A DNA stretch of 10,693 bases. Origin: Deinococcales bacterium. Lineage in GTDB: Bacteria; Deinococcota; Deinococci; Deinococcales; Deinococcaceae. Positions 1 to 6,690 of the stretch are shown one piece after another. Position numbers and translations under genes: made by a program. The stretch lies in NCBI GenBank assembly GCA_025359705.1, contig JANYFS010000014.1, positions 1-10,693 of the forward strand, in the 5' to 3' direction. The notes beneath the pieces were generated by a model that saw only the letters and a list, made by a program, of their open reading frames with translations, was not told where the DNA came from and did not search any database. How positions within the stretch are numbered: the stretch's first letter is position 1; each line of letters starts with the position of its first letter.

Positions 1-1052
1 GGAAAAAGCGCAATAGCAGGGCCGCCCCCCCTTGCGGGAAAATAGCACACATCGTCGCTGCGCCCCTCGATCCGCTCGAGTACCCGCCAGCTCGAGCCAC
101 ACGGACAGGCTCGAGGGTCGAGTACCAAAATATCATTCAGGGCATAACGAATCATCGGTTGACTTTGCCGCCACAGGTCGGTGAGGATGGGGGGTTTTTG
201 CGCCGCATGGGGGGAAAATTCCTCGAGTTGCACCGCCACGATGTCTTCTTGCAGGTGCAAACGACCTTGCACACAACTGGCAGCCAAAAAGCCTTCGGTG
301 GCTTGGTAAATTTGGTGGACGGGTGCTTGAAACGTCACCTCGAGGGTCATTTGGTCGGTCACACTCAGGATTTCCGCCACCGCAATAATGCGACGGGGCC
401 GAATGTGCAGTTGGTTTTGGTTGAAGGCAGCCGCCAAACGAACCAGCAAAGAGGGCGGCCCCACCAGCAAAGTAGGCTGAAAGGCGTTGAGCTGGGCAAT
501 CACACCCTCGAGAGGGCTGATCAGGTCAAAATAGCGAAACTGAATTGCCTTTCCCCGTCCCACATTGGCATACAAATTGCTGCTCGAGCGCAAGAAAAAA
601 GCCACCCGCTCGGGCTGCACCGTATGCAACACTCGAGCCAAAATGGTTCCCGTCCAAGCGGCCTGCTCCGCCTCATTTACCAAAAAAATCCCGCGATGCC
701 CCGAAGTCCCGCTCGAGAGACCCACCGTCACCCCGTGCAAAGTTGGGCTAAAATCCCGCTCTTGCTCGGCCCGCGTTGCCAGCTCGAGCGCCTGTTTTTT
801 GCCGATTCCTACGGTGTTAAAGGTATCAAAATGCTGCATCATCATGTGGCGGTTGATGGTAGGCAGGTTTTGCCAGTCGGTGACATCGCAATTTTGCCAA
901 TGTTGGCGGTAAAAAGCCGAACGCTCGAGGGCGAAACGTACCCGCTCTTGGGCTTTGCGATTCTGAAACTCGAGCAGTTTTTCTCCCTGCAAGAGATGCT
1001 GTCGCAACCGTGCCTGAATGAAGTGATAGAGGATTTGGGGAAGGTTTGGCAT
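1..1052 (-). CDS. F390-synthetase/PaaK-like adenylate-forming enzyme (3' end missing)
   Basis: This is an adenylate-forming enzyme of the phenylacetate-CoA ligase/coenzyme F390 synthetase family, cut by the left edge after about 350 residues (the family is usually about 430). Such enzymes activate a carboxylate with ATP to an acyl-adenylate; the substrate here is unknown. Visible motifs are the phosphate-binding loop SSGTSGHRG (residues 113-121), YQATEG (249-254), the ribose-binding stretch RYALND (302-307), a CPCGSSW segment (317-322) and IEGRSDD (328-334), the hinge typical of PaaK-like enzymes. The start is placed at ATG 1052. A GTG at 1061 is in frame and overlaps the stop of the upstream hydrolase as GTGA, so translational coupling is likely with either start. 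No membrane segment or signal peptide is seen. Family assignment is firm; the closer label 'F390 synthetase-related protein' is from memory of the motif pattern, and further operon partners should lie beyond the edge. Confidence 0.85.
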   Translation of the reverse strand, partial: MPNLPQILYHFIQARLRQHLLQGEKLLEFQNRKAQERVRFALERSAFYRQHWQNCDVTDWQNLPTINRHMMMQHFDTFNTVGIGKKQALELATRAEQERDFSPTLHGVTVGLSSGTSGHRGIFLVNEAEQAAWTGTILARVLHTVQPERVAFFLRSSSNLYANVGRGKAIQFRYFDLISPLEGVIAQLNAFQPTLLVGPPSLLVRLAAAFNQNQLHIRPRRIIAVAEILSVTDQMTLEVTFQAPVHQIYQATEGFLAASCVQGRLHLQEDIVAVQLEEFSPHAAQKPPILTDLWRQSQPMIRYALNDILVLDPRACPCGSSWRVLERIEGRSDDVCYFPARGGGPAIALF

Positions 1053-1057
1053 GTTTT

Positions 1058-1876
1058 TCACTCGAGTGTGTTTATATCATGACACGGCAAAATCGTAATA
1101 TCCGCTCGAGAGACATGTAAATCATGCAACTTGGTAATGGTTTGCAACGTTGCTTTGGGATCATCCACAAATAATAGGCTCGAGGGGTGGGGGAAAATAT
1201 GTTTGGTGAAGTTTCGCCTGAGATAACAACCGTCTGCCGCGAAAAACACTGGGCCAGTGGTGGTTTGGGCCAGCAAACCCAATTGCCCCTTTGCGTGGCC
1301 TGGCAACTGCACCAAGCGCAATAAACCATCCCCAAACAGGTCGTGGGTTGGCCCGAATAAGCCCAAAGGTTCATCCAAAAAAGTGTTGATCAACTGGCTG
1401 CGTCCCTCGAGGTTTTGGGGAAGCAAAGCAGGCACAAAAGCCCGTTTCAATGCACCAAAACCTTGGCGGTGTTGCACATCCTTCAGTGCGGCCCCCCTAC
1501 AAACCATTTGGGCATCAGGAAAATCCAGCAAACCCCCGATGTGGTCGGCGTGAAAATGCGAGATGATGATGGTTTTGATGTCATGGGTTTGCAGTCCCAG
1601 ACGGTGCAACTGGTGTTTGACCGCTTGGCCCTCGAGCAGAAAAATGGGGGTGATGTGTGCGTAAATCGAAAAAGGGAAAGGTTTCATGGCCTCGAGAACA
1701 CGGGGGGCATAACCCGTATCAAACAATAAAAAACCATGTGTAGGATGTTCGAGCAATACCGCAATGGCTGGGCATTTGATTTGTTTTTTTTGCCCACCCC
1801 GCAACATCAAATGTGCGGAGGCCAAGCAATAACCCGTATCCAACAAGTGATAAGAAACTCCATGATAATTAGTCAC
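1058..1876 (-). CDS. metallo-beta-lactamase-fold hydrolase, lactonase-like
   Basis: This is a 272-aa single-domain hydrolase of the metallo-beta-lactamase superfamily. The metal-binding signature HFHADHIGG (residues 107-115) supplies H107, H109, D111 and H112. H194 in PGHAKGQ, D215 in AADGCY and H266 in LPCHDI complete a binuclear metal site. The FDTGY segment (52-56) and overall length resemble the AHL-lactonase/quorum-quenching branch, but substrate cannot be read from sequence. It has no signal peptide, so it should act in the cytoplasm. The only possible long start is GTG at 1876, because an in-frame TAG lies four codons upstream; its AGGG sequence sits too close to be a normal ribosome binding site, so the true start may be a little further in. 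It lies 85 bp downstream of the BTAD regulator, and its stop overlaps the GTG of the next gene, which suggests it hydrolyses a thioester or lactone related to that enzyme's product. Confidence 0.88.
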   Translation of the reverse strand: MTNYHGVSYHLLDTGYCLASAHLMLRGGQKKQIKCPAIAVLLEHPTHGFLLFDTGYAPRVLEAMKPFPFSIYAHITPIFLLEGQAVKHQLHRLGLQTHDIKTIIISHFHADHIGGLLDFPDAQMVCRGAALKDVQHRQGFGALKRAFVPALLPQNLEGRSQLINTFLDEPLGLFGPTHDLFGDGLLRLVQLPGHAKGQLGLLAQTTTGPVFFAADGCYLRRNFTKHIFPHPSSLLFVDDPKATLQTITKLHDLHVSRADITILPCHDINTLE

Positions 1877-1961
1877 CCCTCGAGCCTAGAGTATTTTTTT
1901 GTGAAATAGATAGCTACAGGGTTCAATTAGATCACTCCATTTAAAAACGAACAACGAATAA

Positions 1962-4328
1962 CTATTTAAACGTTCTGAACCGCGCAACCGTGGGGGTGAA
2001 ATCTAGCAAACTGTGTCCGCACCACTCGAGCGAACCAATCACTAGAGCCACATCCAGCGCCCGCACACTCAGCTCGAGGGCCGAGGCCAAATTTCCCATG
2101 CTGGCGGTGCTAAATCGGTGTTCCATCCAGCCGTCGGGTCGTACACCGCTGTGTACCACATGCTCGAGGGAATCTTCGCAGTAGTTAGCAATGGCCTCGG
2201 GGGTAATCATTTCGGCGCGGTTTGCACCGTACAGCCGCAGGCGCAGCGGGAAAGGGACTTTGGAGGGCAACATATCGTAGCCACCTTTGAATTCATCCAA
2301 GCGCCAAACCACTTTCAAAATACCGCCATATGTTCCACTTCGCTCGAGGTTGGGCGCAGTTACAGAACCGCTTATAGGGTAACTGGGCAAAGAAAACAAC
2401 AAATTCAGAGTATCGGCATGACCATAGCGACCCCGACGGCGCACGGTCAACCAACCCCGCTCGAGGGCCACTTGATAGCCTTGCTCGCGCAGCACGGGCA
2501 AGGTCAGGCTCGAGGAACTGGGTTCGCTGGCATTGGGGCGGTAGTCCAGCAAGTGGGGCAACGGAATGCCCGCCCGCAGTGGGCTATCTTGGGGCAAGGT
2601 GGCCTGATAACGGCGATACAACTGCTCGGCTTCGCTGTCCAGACCTGCACGGCGGGCATAATAGCAGGCCAAACCTGGGTCTTGCTCGGTCAAGAGATGG
2701 GCCAAATGGCGGCGGATTTCTTGGCGCACCGGTTGGGATAAGGTGCTTGCCAAGGTGATTCGCAGGCTCTCGAGGCGAAACTCGAAACGGGTGTGGGGCT
2801 GTTGCAGATCGCTAATCGCAGTCCAGTAGGGGAAGGCCAAGGTGCGGCCCACCTGAGCCTCCAGCAAAATTCCCCGCTCGAGGGCTTCATTCAAGCAGCC
2901 TCTGGGCGCACGAATGCCCATGCACTCGAGCAATTTTTGGGCCAAGGGTTCATCGAATACGGTATGTACCACACTCAGGTAACGCATGGCTTTTTGCAAT
3001 TCGTCGGGCCAGCCGCCTGCTTCGCCCAAATAGCTATCCAAAATATCGGCGGGCAGGGCGGCTTCGCGCAAAAAGAGCATATCTTGCTCCAGCAAGGCAA
3101 TTAAATGTTTGATATTGCCGTCGGAACGCTGCAACAATTGGTTGGCATAGGCCAAACGCGCCTCCCTCGAGAGGCTAGGGTCATGCTGTAGCAAACCGGT
3201 TTCCACACTCTCGAGGCTGAGCGAGCGCAATTGCAGATCCAAACGCTGGTGTATCTCGAGCCGACGGCTCAAAGAGCGGGACAATTCGCTGAGGCCATGC
3301 GATTCGTCACGGCTGAGTACCGTGACTAGCAGTCTGGGAACGTGCCTCAGCAAGAACTCCAGCAAGGTGGCAAATTCTACGGGTGCGACTTGGGCGTTTT
3401 CCACCACCATCAGCATGGGCCGCCCCAATTGGGCCATCACCGTTGCCACCCGAATCAAATCCTCCTCGAGCGGCCCAGGATTGAACAGCACCGCCCGCAA
3501 CACCTCTTGCAAATGGCTCGAGACGTGATCTTGCAGGCTGGAGGCTAAACTTGCCAAAGCCAAACGGCTCGAGCGCACACTACTGATCTCGAGGGTGAGC
3601 CAGCCGCTGTACTGCGACAGCCAGCGGGCCAAATGGCTTTTGCCACTGCCACTACCGCCGCGAATATTGACCAAAAGTGGCCCCGCCATACTGCGCTCGA
3701 GCGCACTCCGCAGCAGGTTTTCCTCTTCGGGGCGGCTAAAATGCAAACCCGAAAAACTGCTCGAGGCAGGGGGTAAAACAGGAGCGTGTTCACCTTGAAT
3801 CTCGATGCCCAAACGCTCGGCCTTGGCTTGAATCATTTCGGCGGCCTGTATCATTTTGCGCTTGAGATAATGCCCATGCATCCGCCGCAAAGCAGTCTCA
3901 ATTCGGTCGGTCAGCAAGGTGGTTTGTTGGTACACCCAATCTCGGAAATCCGCCCCCCCCACTTCTTCCAATCCCTCGAGCGGCAAGCCGCGCAACTTGC
4001 TCAACCAATGGGGCAGATCCGCATCCTCAAAACCGATTTGGGTCTGAGATTCCCATAAATCCAAATCGGTATGCGCCCCCTCGAGCGACAATAATTGCAC
4101 ACTATTGGGAAACAGTTTTAAACCACTGGCCCGAATCCGCGACAGCTCCACCCGCAGATTTTGCCTCGCCTCGAGGTTATCCCACAGCAGTCCCGCCAAA
4201 TGTTCACGGTGCTGGGGCTGTTTTTCCAAAGCCAAGTACGCCAACAAAGCCAAAGATTTAAGCGACAAATCGGCAGCTTGATCCTTACTCGAGAGGTGGA
4301 CAGGACCCATCAGGTGTAGCACGATCAT
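1962..4328 (-). CDS. BTAD/SARP-type transcriptional regulator with AAA-like ATPase domain
   Basis: This is a 788-aa multidomain regulator. Residues 1-90 look like the winged-helix DNA-binding domain of SARP/BTAD activators (SLKSLALLAYLAL, then HLAGLLWDNLEARQNLR). Residues 100-180 would be a helical BTAD-like part. An STAND/AAA-type ATPase follows, with Walker A GGSGSGKS (224-231) and Walker B-like MLMVVEN (305-311), then helical repeats to about 590. The last roughly 180 residues form a separate basic-to-mixed domain that I do not recognise, rich in Gly and aromatic residues (GRYGHADTLNLLFSLP near 633-648; SGTYGGILKVVWRLDEF at 664-680). Start ATG 4328 is well supported by AGGAG six bases upstream. 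It precedes the hydrolase and adenylating enzyme on the same strand and may control them, which is inference. The gene is very dense in CTCGAG (about 22 sites). A STAND ATPase of other role is the alternative. Confidence 0.8.
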   Translation of the reverse strand: MIVLHLMGPVHLSSKDQAADLSLKSLALLAYLALEKQPQHREHLAGLLWDNLEARQNLRVELSRIRASGLKLFPNSVQLLSLEGAHTDLDLWESQTQIGFEDADLPHWLSKLRGLPLEGLEEVGGADFRDWVYQQTTLLTDRIETALRRMHGHYLKRKMIQAAEMIQAKAERLGIEIQGEHAPVLPPASSSFSGLHFSRPEEENLLRSALERSMAGPLLVNIRGGSGSGKSHLARWLSQYSGWLTLEISSVRSSRLALASLASSLQDHVSSHLQEVLRAVLFNPGPLEEDLIRVATVMAQLGRPMLMVVENAQVAPVEFATLLEFLLRHVPRLLVTVLSRDESHGLSELSRSLSRRLEIHQRLDLQLRSLSLESVETGLLQHDPSLSREARLAYANQLLQRSDGNIKHLIALLEQDMLFLREAALPADILDSYLGEAGGWPDELQKAMRYLSVVHTVFDEPLAQKLLECMGIRAPRGCLNEALERGILLEAQVGRTLAFPYWTAISDLQQPHTRFEFRLESLRITLASTLSQPVRQEIRRHLAHLLTEQDPGLACYYARRAGLDSEAEQLYRRYQATLPQDSPLRAGIPLPHLLDYRPNASEPSSSSLTLPVLREQGYQVALERGWLTVRRRGRYGHADTLNLLFSLPSYPISGSVTAPNLERSGTYGGILKVVWRLDEFKGGYDMLPSKVPFPLRLRLYGANRAEMITPEAIANYCEDSLEHVVHSGVRPDGWMEHRFSTASMGNLASALELSVRALDVALVIGSLEWCGHSLLDFTPTVARFRTFK

Positions 4329-4555
4329 GATAAGCTCCTAAGATAAAAGTGTTGAGCGCGTAAATACATTTTGTGGATATTCTAACAAAAACAGCATCTC
4401 TCGAGATGAGAGCGCTTACGGGTAAACCAAAACCGCGCTCGAGCTTAACTGTAATTCTCTAAAAAGATCTTTTTTCACAATTGATTGTAGTATTTTCTTG
4501 CTAAAACTTGAACTTTTTCGTGAAGCCACAATGAAACTTTGCAGTTCTAGACTTG

Positions 4556-4697
4556 TTAAGTTCCTACCATGTCAGATTTCGAGCTTTTCTAAATCTGACA
4601 GCGACCAACGGGAGTAGGGCCAAGAAGTTCCTATTCAAAACGTGGAAGATTTCGAGCTTTGCGAGAATATCTGAAACATAGCTGGAAGGAACTTAGC
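4556..4697. repeat. hairpin-rich element, copy 1 (candidate ncRNA or MITE)
   Basis: This 142-bp unit begins TTAAGTTCCTACC and ends AGGAACTTAGC. Its termini form a perfect 9-bp inverted repeat, TAAGTTCCT (4557-4565) and AGGAACTTA (4687-4695). Hairpin A is TGTCAGATTT / AAATCTGACA (4570-4600, 10-bp stem, 11-nt loop), followed by the linker GCGACCAACGGGAGTAG. Hairpin B runs from AAGTTCCT (4625-4632) to AGGAACTT (4687-4694) with an inner AGAT/ATCT helix. The sequence AGATTTCGAGCTTT is shared by both hairpins (4574-4587 and 4647-4660). It matches copy 2 in order and sequence. Structured RNA or a miniature inverted-repeat element both fit; the strand is not known. Confidence 0.75.
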
Positions 4698-4773
4698 AGA
4701 CCTAATTTGATCCACCTCATCTATCGGACTAATTTTACCAACCTACTTCTTTGGCAACTTCGGTGGGTCATGT

Positions 4774-4817
4774 TGGGCAAAATTAAACTGGGCAAAACTA
4801 AACTGGCAACGCTAAAC
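4774..4817. repeat. three tandem 14-15-bp repeats
   Basis: The units are TGGGCAAAATTAAAC (4774-4788), TGGGCAAAACTAAAC (4789-4803) and TGGCAACGCTAAAC (4804-4817), followed by a partial TGGGAAA. They lie between the two copies of the hairpin element. A short frame reads through them, but it has no ribosome binding site. Confidence 0.85.
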
Positions 4818-4978
4818 TGGGAAATTTATTCTCAAATCAGTCTCAACTCGTTCGATGTTTAAACCCAGAGCCATGCTCAGGGGGCGGATAAGAAAAAAAT
4901 TTATATTCTCAAATGTAGACTTTCTAAATAAGGTAAGATTGGAGAATCGGCAAGCCAAAATCAAAACTCGAGCCAAAC

Positions 4979-5238
4979 TTAAGTAGCTTCCATGTCAGAT
5001 TGAGCGCCTTTCTCAATCTGACAGCGACCAACAGGAGTAGAGAGCAGCCTGGCCCGTTAGCGACCAAGCCTGTTAGGTGATGCTGTAGGGTCAAGACAGG
5101 CAGAGTTGTGGCCCGATAGGTACCGTCTTAACTCCAAGAAGTACTGCTGTTGGGCCAAGACAAAAGAAGTTCCTATTCAAGACGTGAAATATATCGAGCT
5201 TTGCGAGCATATCTGAACATATCTGGGAGAAACTTAGC
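4979..5238. repeat. hairpin-rich element, copy 2, with enlarged linker
   Basis: This is a second, diverged copy of the element at 4556-4697. Hairpin A (4993-5023) has a 12-bp stem, TGTCAGATTGAG / CTCAATCTGACA, and the same total length of 31 nt as in copy 1, with paired changes in the stem. The linker starts GCGACCAACAGGAGTAG and is expanded by about 110 nt (5041-5151) that partly repeat it: GCGACCAA at 5060-5067 and GTAGGGTCAAGACA at 5085-5098. The block from 5166 to 5238 matches the copy 1 hairpin B block at roughly 88 percent by hand alignment. Its outer inverted repeat is less perfect (AAGTTCCT with AGAAACTT). Confidence 0.75.
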
Positions 5239-5294
5239 TACCGTAGAGCCGAATCATTCCAAAATAAAGTATCCGACACAACAGAAATACATAC

Positions 5295-5329
5295 ACCGAA
5301 AAAAATGTACCGAAAAAAATGTACCGAAA
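5295..5329. repeat. tandem 14-bp repeat, two and a half units
   Basis: ACCGAAAAAAATGT occurs perfectly at 5295-5308 and 5309-5322, followed by a partial third unit ACCGAAA at 5323-5329. It lies just downstream of hairpin element copy 2. Replication slippage is the simplest origin. Confidence 0.88.
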
Positions 5330-5503
5330 CGCAGAAATGCACAGTAATTCAGCAGCACTGGAATACCACAGTAGCACCAAAGCAGCAGTAACCCAGGGGT
5401 AAGAAAACGTGACTAAAAAACGAATGAAACAGCTATTTCACTACGGATTGCAAAGTTAAAAAATCAAAAAGCTAAAGATTCATAAAAAATTTTAGGGTAT
5501 CGG

Positions 5504-5606
5504 TTCAGACTCGAGTCTAAACCTCTAACCCCCCTCTTGAGTCTGAATATTTAATCCCATCTCGAGTTCAAAGCTCAAGTTCCGATCTGGAATCCCAAGC
5601 TCGAGT
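5504..5606. repeat. CTCGAG-centred palindromic patch
   Basis: A perfect 12-bp palindrome AGACTCGAGTCT sits at 5507-5518. TTCAGACTCGAG (5504-5515) pairs with CTTGAGTCTGAA (5536-5547) at 11 of 12 positions. A near direct repeat, AATCCC followed by two or three bases and CTCGAGT, occurs at 5553-5566 and 5591-5605. The patch ends about 50 bp upstream of the strong promoter at 5654, so it could be a regulatory or terminator-like structure, but no T-tract follows. Confidence 0.6.
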
Positions 5607-5653
5607 CCCAATCTCATCAAATGTTTAACATGCGGGCGAATAAAGTTTTACTA

Positions 5654-5682
5654 TTTACAAGTAGCCCATTTAGTATCATAAT
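5654..5682 (+). promoter_or_regulatory. near-consensus sigma-70-type promoter
   Basis: TTTACA (5654-5659) and CATAAT (5677-5682) each match the housekeeping consensus at five of six positions and are separated by exactly 17 bp. Transcription would start near 5689, leaving a leader of about 22 nt before the ATG at 5711. It is the best promoter in the window. Confidence 0.75.
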
Positions 5683-5710
5683 AGGGCATCTCAACTTTCG
5701 GAGGAAAGAA

Positions 5711-6154
5711 ATGACATACCGTACCCTTAGCGAGCAAATTGGTAAACTCGACAATCCCCAACGCTCTGATCAGTTTGTTAAACTGTTTCGCAGTGCCGTA
5801 GCCGATGGCGATTTTGATGCCACTGATATTGGTGAGCGCTTCAAACTGCCCAAAATCTACGCGCGTCGTGGTAAAGAAGGCAGCTATCAGAAAGATGTCC
5901 GCGACATGGTTTTTGTTCCTGGTGATGAATTCGATGCTTGGTTTGATCGTGTCAACACCGAACTTAGCCGCAACAAGCGTCAGCCTAAAATAAAACCCAG
6001 CTTGACTGCATACACCAGTGGCGATCTTGATTTTGCCGCTGCTGCACTCGAGACCCGTGCCAAAATGCAAGCCAGCCGCGCTAAAGGTCAAAAATTGGGC
6101 GCTACCCGCGCACAAAACACCAAAAACAAAGCCAAGCCCAAAGCTAAAAAGTAA
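5711..6154 (+). CDS. small basic protein of unknown function
   Basis: I do not recognise this 147-aa protein. Residues 1-100 look like a compact globular domain with conserved-looking stretches RSDQFVKLFRSAV (18-30), GERFKLPKIYARRGKEGSYQ (41-60) and MVFVPGDEFDAWF (66-78). From about residue 105 to the end it becomes Ala/Lys/Arg-rich, finishing in a histone-H1-like lysine tail (KNKAKPKAKK), which suggests nucleic-acid binding; that is inference. There is no signal peptide or membrane segment. The start at 5711 is chosen because GGAGGA lies five bases upstream; an in-frame ATG at 5621 lies upstream of the promoter and would not be transcribed from it. A strong promoter, strong ribosome binding site and own terminator predict a highly expressed single-gene transcript. 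It carries only one CTCGAG, unlike the genes to its left. Confidence 0.85.
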   Translation: MTYRTLSEQIGKLDNPQRSDQFVKLFRSAVADGDFDATDIGERFKLPKIYARRGKEGSYQKDVRDMVFVPGDEFDAWFDRVNTELSRNKRQPKIKPSLTAYTSGDLDFAAAALETRAKMQASRAKGQKLGATRAQNTKNKAKPKAKK

Positions 6155-6222
6155 GTAGCTAAAAAGTAAATTTTGTAAGGCGGATATGTAGTAGATTATA
6201 TGTAAACGCTTTCAAATTTAGG

Positions 6223-6257
6223 TATAACCCTCGAGCGATTGGGGGTTATATTTTTTT
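6223..6257 (+). terminator. rho-independent terminator
   Basis: TATAACCC (6223-6230) pairs with GGGTTATA (6243-6250), extendable by a T-G and a C-G pair, and is followed by seven T residues. The loop side contains a CTCGAG. It lies about 70 bp after the stop of the 147-aa gene and ends that transcript. Confidence 0.88.
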
Positions 6258-6334
6258 GGTACAGATACCACAAAATGGATAGCAAGATCTAGGGTCAGTC
6301 TTGCCAATTACCAACTTGATCTTGATGTATTGCC

Positions 6335-6360
6335 AACACATCTTCACAACACATCTTCAC
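6335..6360. repeat. perfect 13-bp tandem repeat
   Basis: AACACATCTTCAC occurs twice head to tail (6335-6347 and 6348-6360) and is followed by ATCACATG, a weak third echo. There are no spacers, so this is not a CRISPR. Confidence 0.9.
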
Positions 6361-6440
6361 ATCACATGCAGTATTTCACCCAAAAAAAACCAACCCACAC
6401 GATATTCCAAGTTTTAGGGAATTTGTATCCACTTGTGGAA

Positions 6441-6463
6441 GGGGCGGGAAGGGGCGGGAAGGG
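6441..6463 (+). repeat. G-quadruplex-forming tandem repeat
   Basis: Two copies of GGGGCGGGAA are followed by GGG. This gives five runs of three or four G separated by loops of only one or two bases, the classic pattern for a very stable intramolecular G-quadruplex on the plus strand. It lies about 230 bp upstream of the HD-GYP gene. Confidence 0.8.
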
Positions 6464-6625
6464 ATATGAATTTTGAATTTTGGGATTGATTTTGAGGGGT
6501 ATTTCACTTTTTTCTCGAGCTGGATTGAGATCATATGGGTTTGATGTGTATTCGGTATGGGTGTACTCGAGGGGGGATGGTGTCTGGGTTGGGTTAGGCA
6601 TTTTTTTGTGTGCTTAAGGGTAACG

Positions 6626-6655
6626 TTTCCAGCGAAGGATGTGCTTTACTATAAG
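6626..6655 (+). promoter_or_regulatory. possible promoter of the HD-GYP/PrsW operon
   Basis: TTTCCA (6626-6631) and TATAAG (6650-6655) are separated by 18 bp. The -35 is a weak match (four of six), the -10 a fair one. Transcription would start near 6662, giving a leader of about 30 nt. Confidence 0.4.
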
Positions 6656-6690
6656 TAAAATTTCTCGCTCGATGCTTGTAAGGATCACCC

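Larger units (their letters stand above)
4329..5653. other. 1.3-kb gene-free region between divergent genes
   Basis: No convincing protein gene lies here: the open frames are short, lack ribosome binding sites and run through repeats. By eye it is richer in A and T than the flanking genes. It holds two copies of a hairpin-rich element, two sets of short tandem repeats and a palindromic CTCGAG patch, each listed separately. Near its left end (4396-4443) are CTCGAG-centred inverted repeats, including GAGCGC/GCGCTC, in what should be the promoter area of the BTAD regulator. I could not fix that promoter. Confidence 0.7.
6258..6625. other. non-coding spacer with repeats, no gene seen
   Basis: The only long open frame is a minus-strand one of 79 codons without a ribosome binding site and of low-complexity composition, which I do not accept as a gene. 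The stretch carries a 13-bp tandem repeat and a G-rich repeat, listed separately, and otherwise no recognised signal. Confidence 0.6.

Noticed and set aside
159..1082. Long plus-strand open frame of 307 codons at the left end
   Set aside because: It is antisense to the adenylate-forming enzyme, whose motifs are clear on the minus strand, and its own product has no recognisable domain and no ribosome binding site.
1877..1961. Possible promoter between the BTAD gene and the hydrolase (TTGAAC, TACTCT on the minus strand)
   Set aside because: The elements are 27 bp apart and no pair with acceptable spacing was found, so read-through from the BTAD gene is equally possible.
4659..4862. Plus-strand 67-codon frame in the gene-free region
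   Set aside because: It starts inside hairpin B of the repeated element, runs through tandem repeats and has no ribosome binding site.
5295..5329. Possible CRISPR-like array in the tandem repeats
   Set aside because: The units are 14 bp and abut without spacers; the repeats at 4774-4817 and 6335-6360 are likewise without spacers, and no cas gene is present.
5150..5347. Plus-strand 65-codon frame
   Set aside because: It spans the second hairpin element and the ACCGAAAAAAATGT repeats, so its sequence is explained by these.
5621..5710. Upstream in-frame ATG extending the 147-aa protein by 30 residues
   Set aside because: The strong promoter at 5654-5682 lies inside the extension, and GGAGGA clearly serves the ATG at 5711.
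6362..6601. Minus-strand 79-codon frame between the terminator and the HD-GYP gene
   Set aside because: There is no ribosome binding site before its ATG, and the composition follows the G-rich repeat and spacer.
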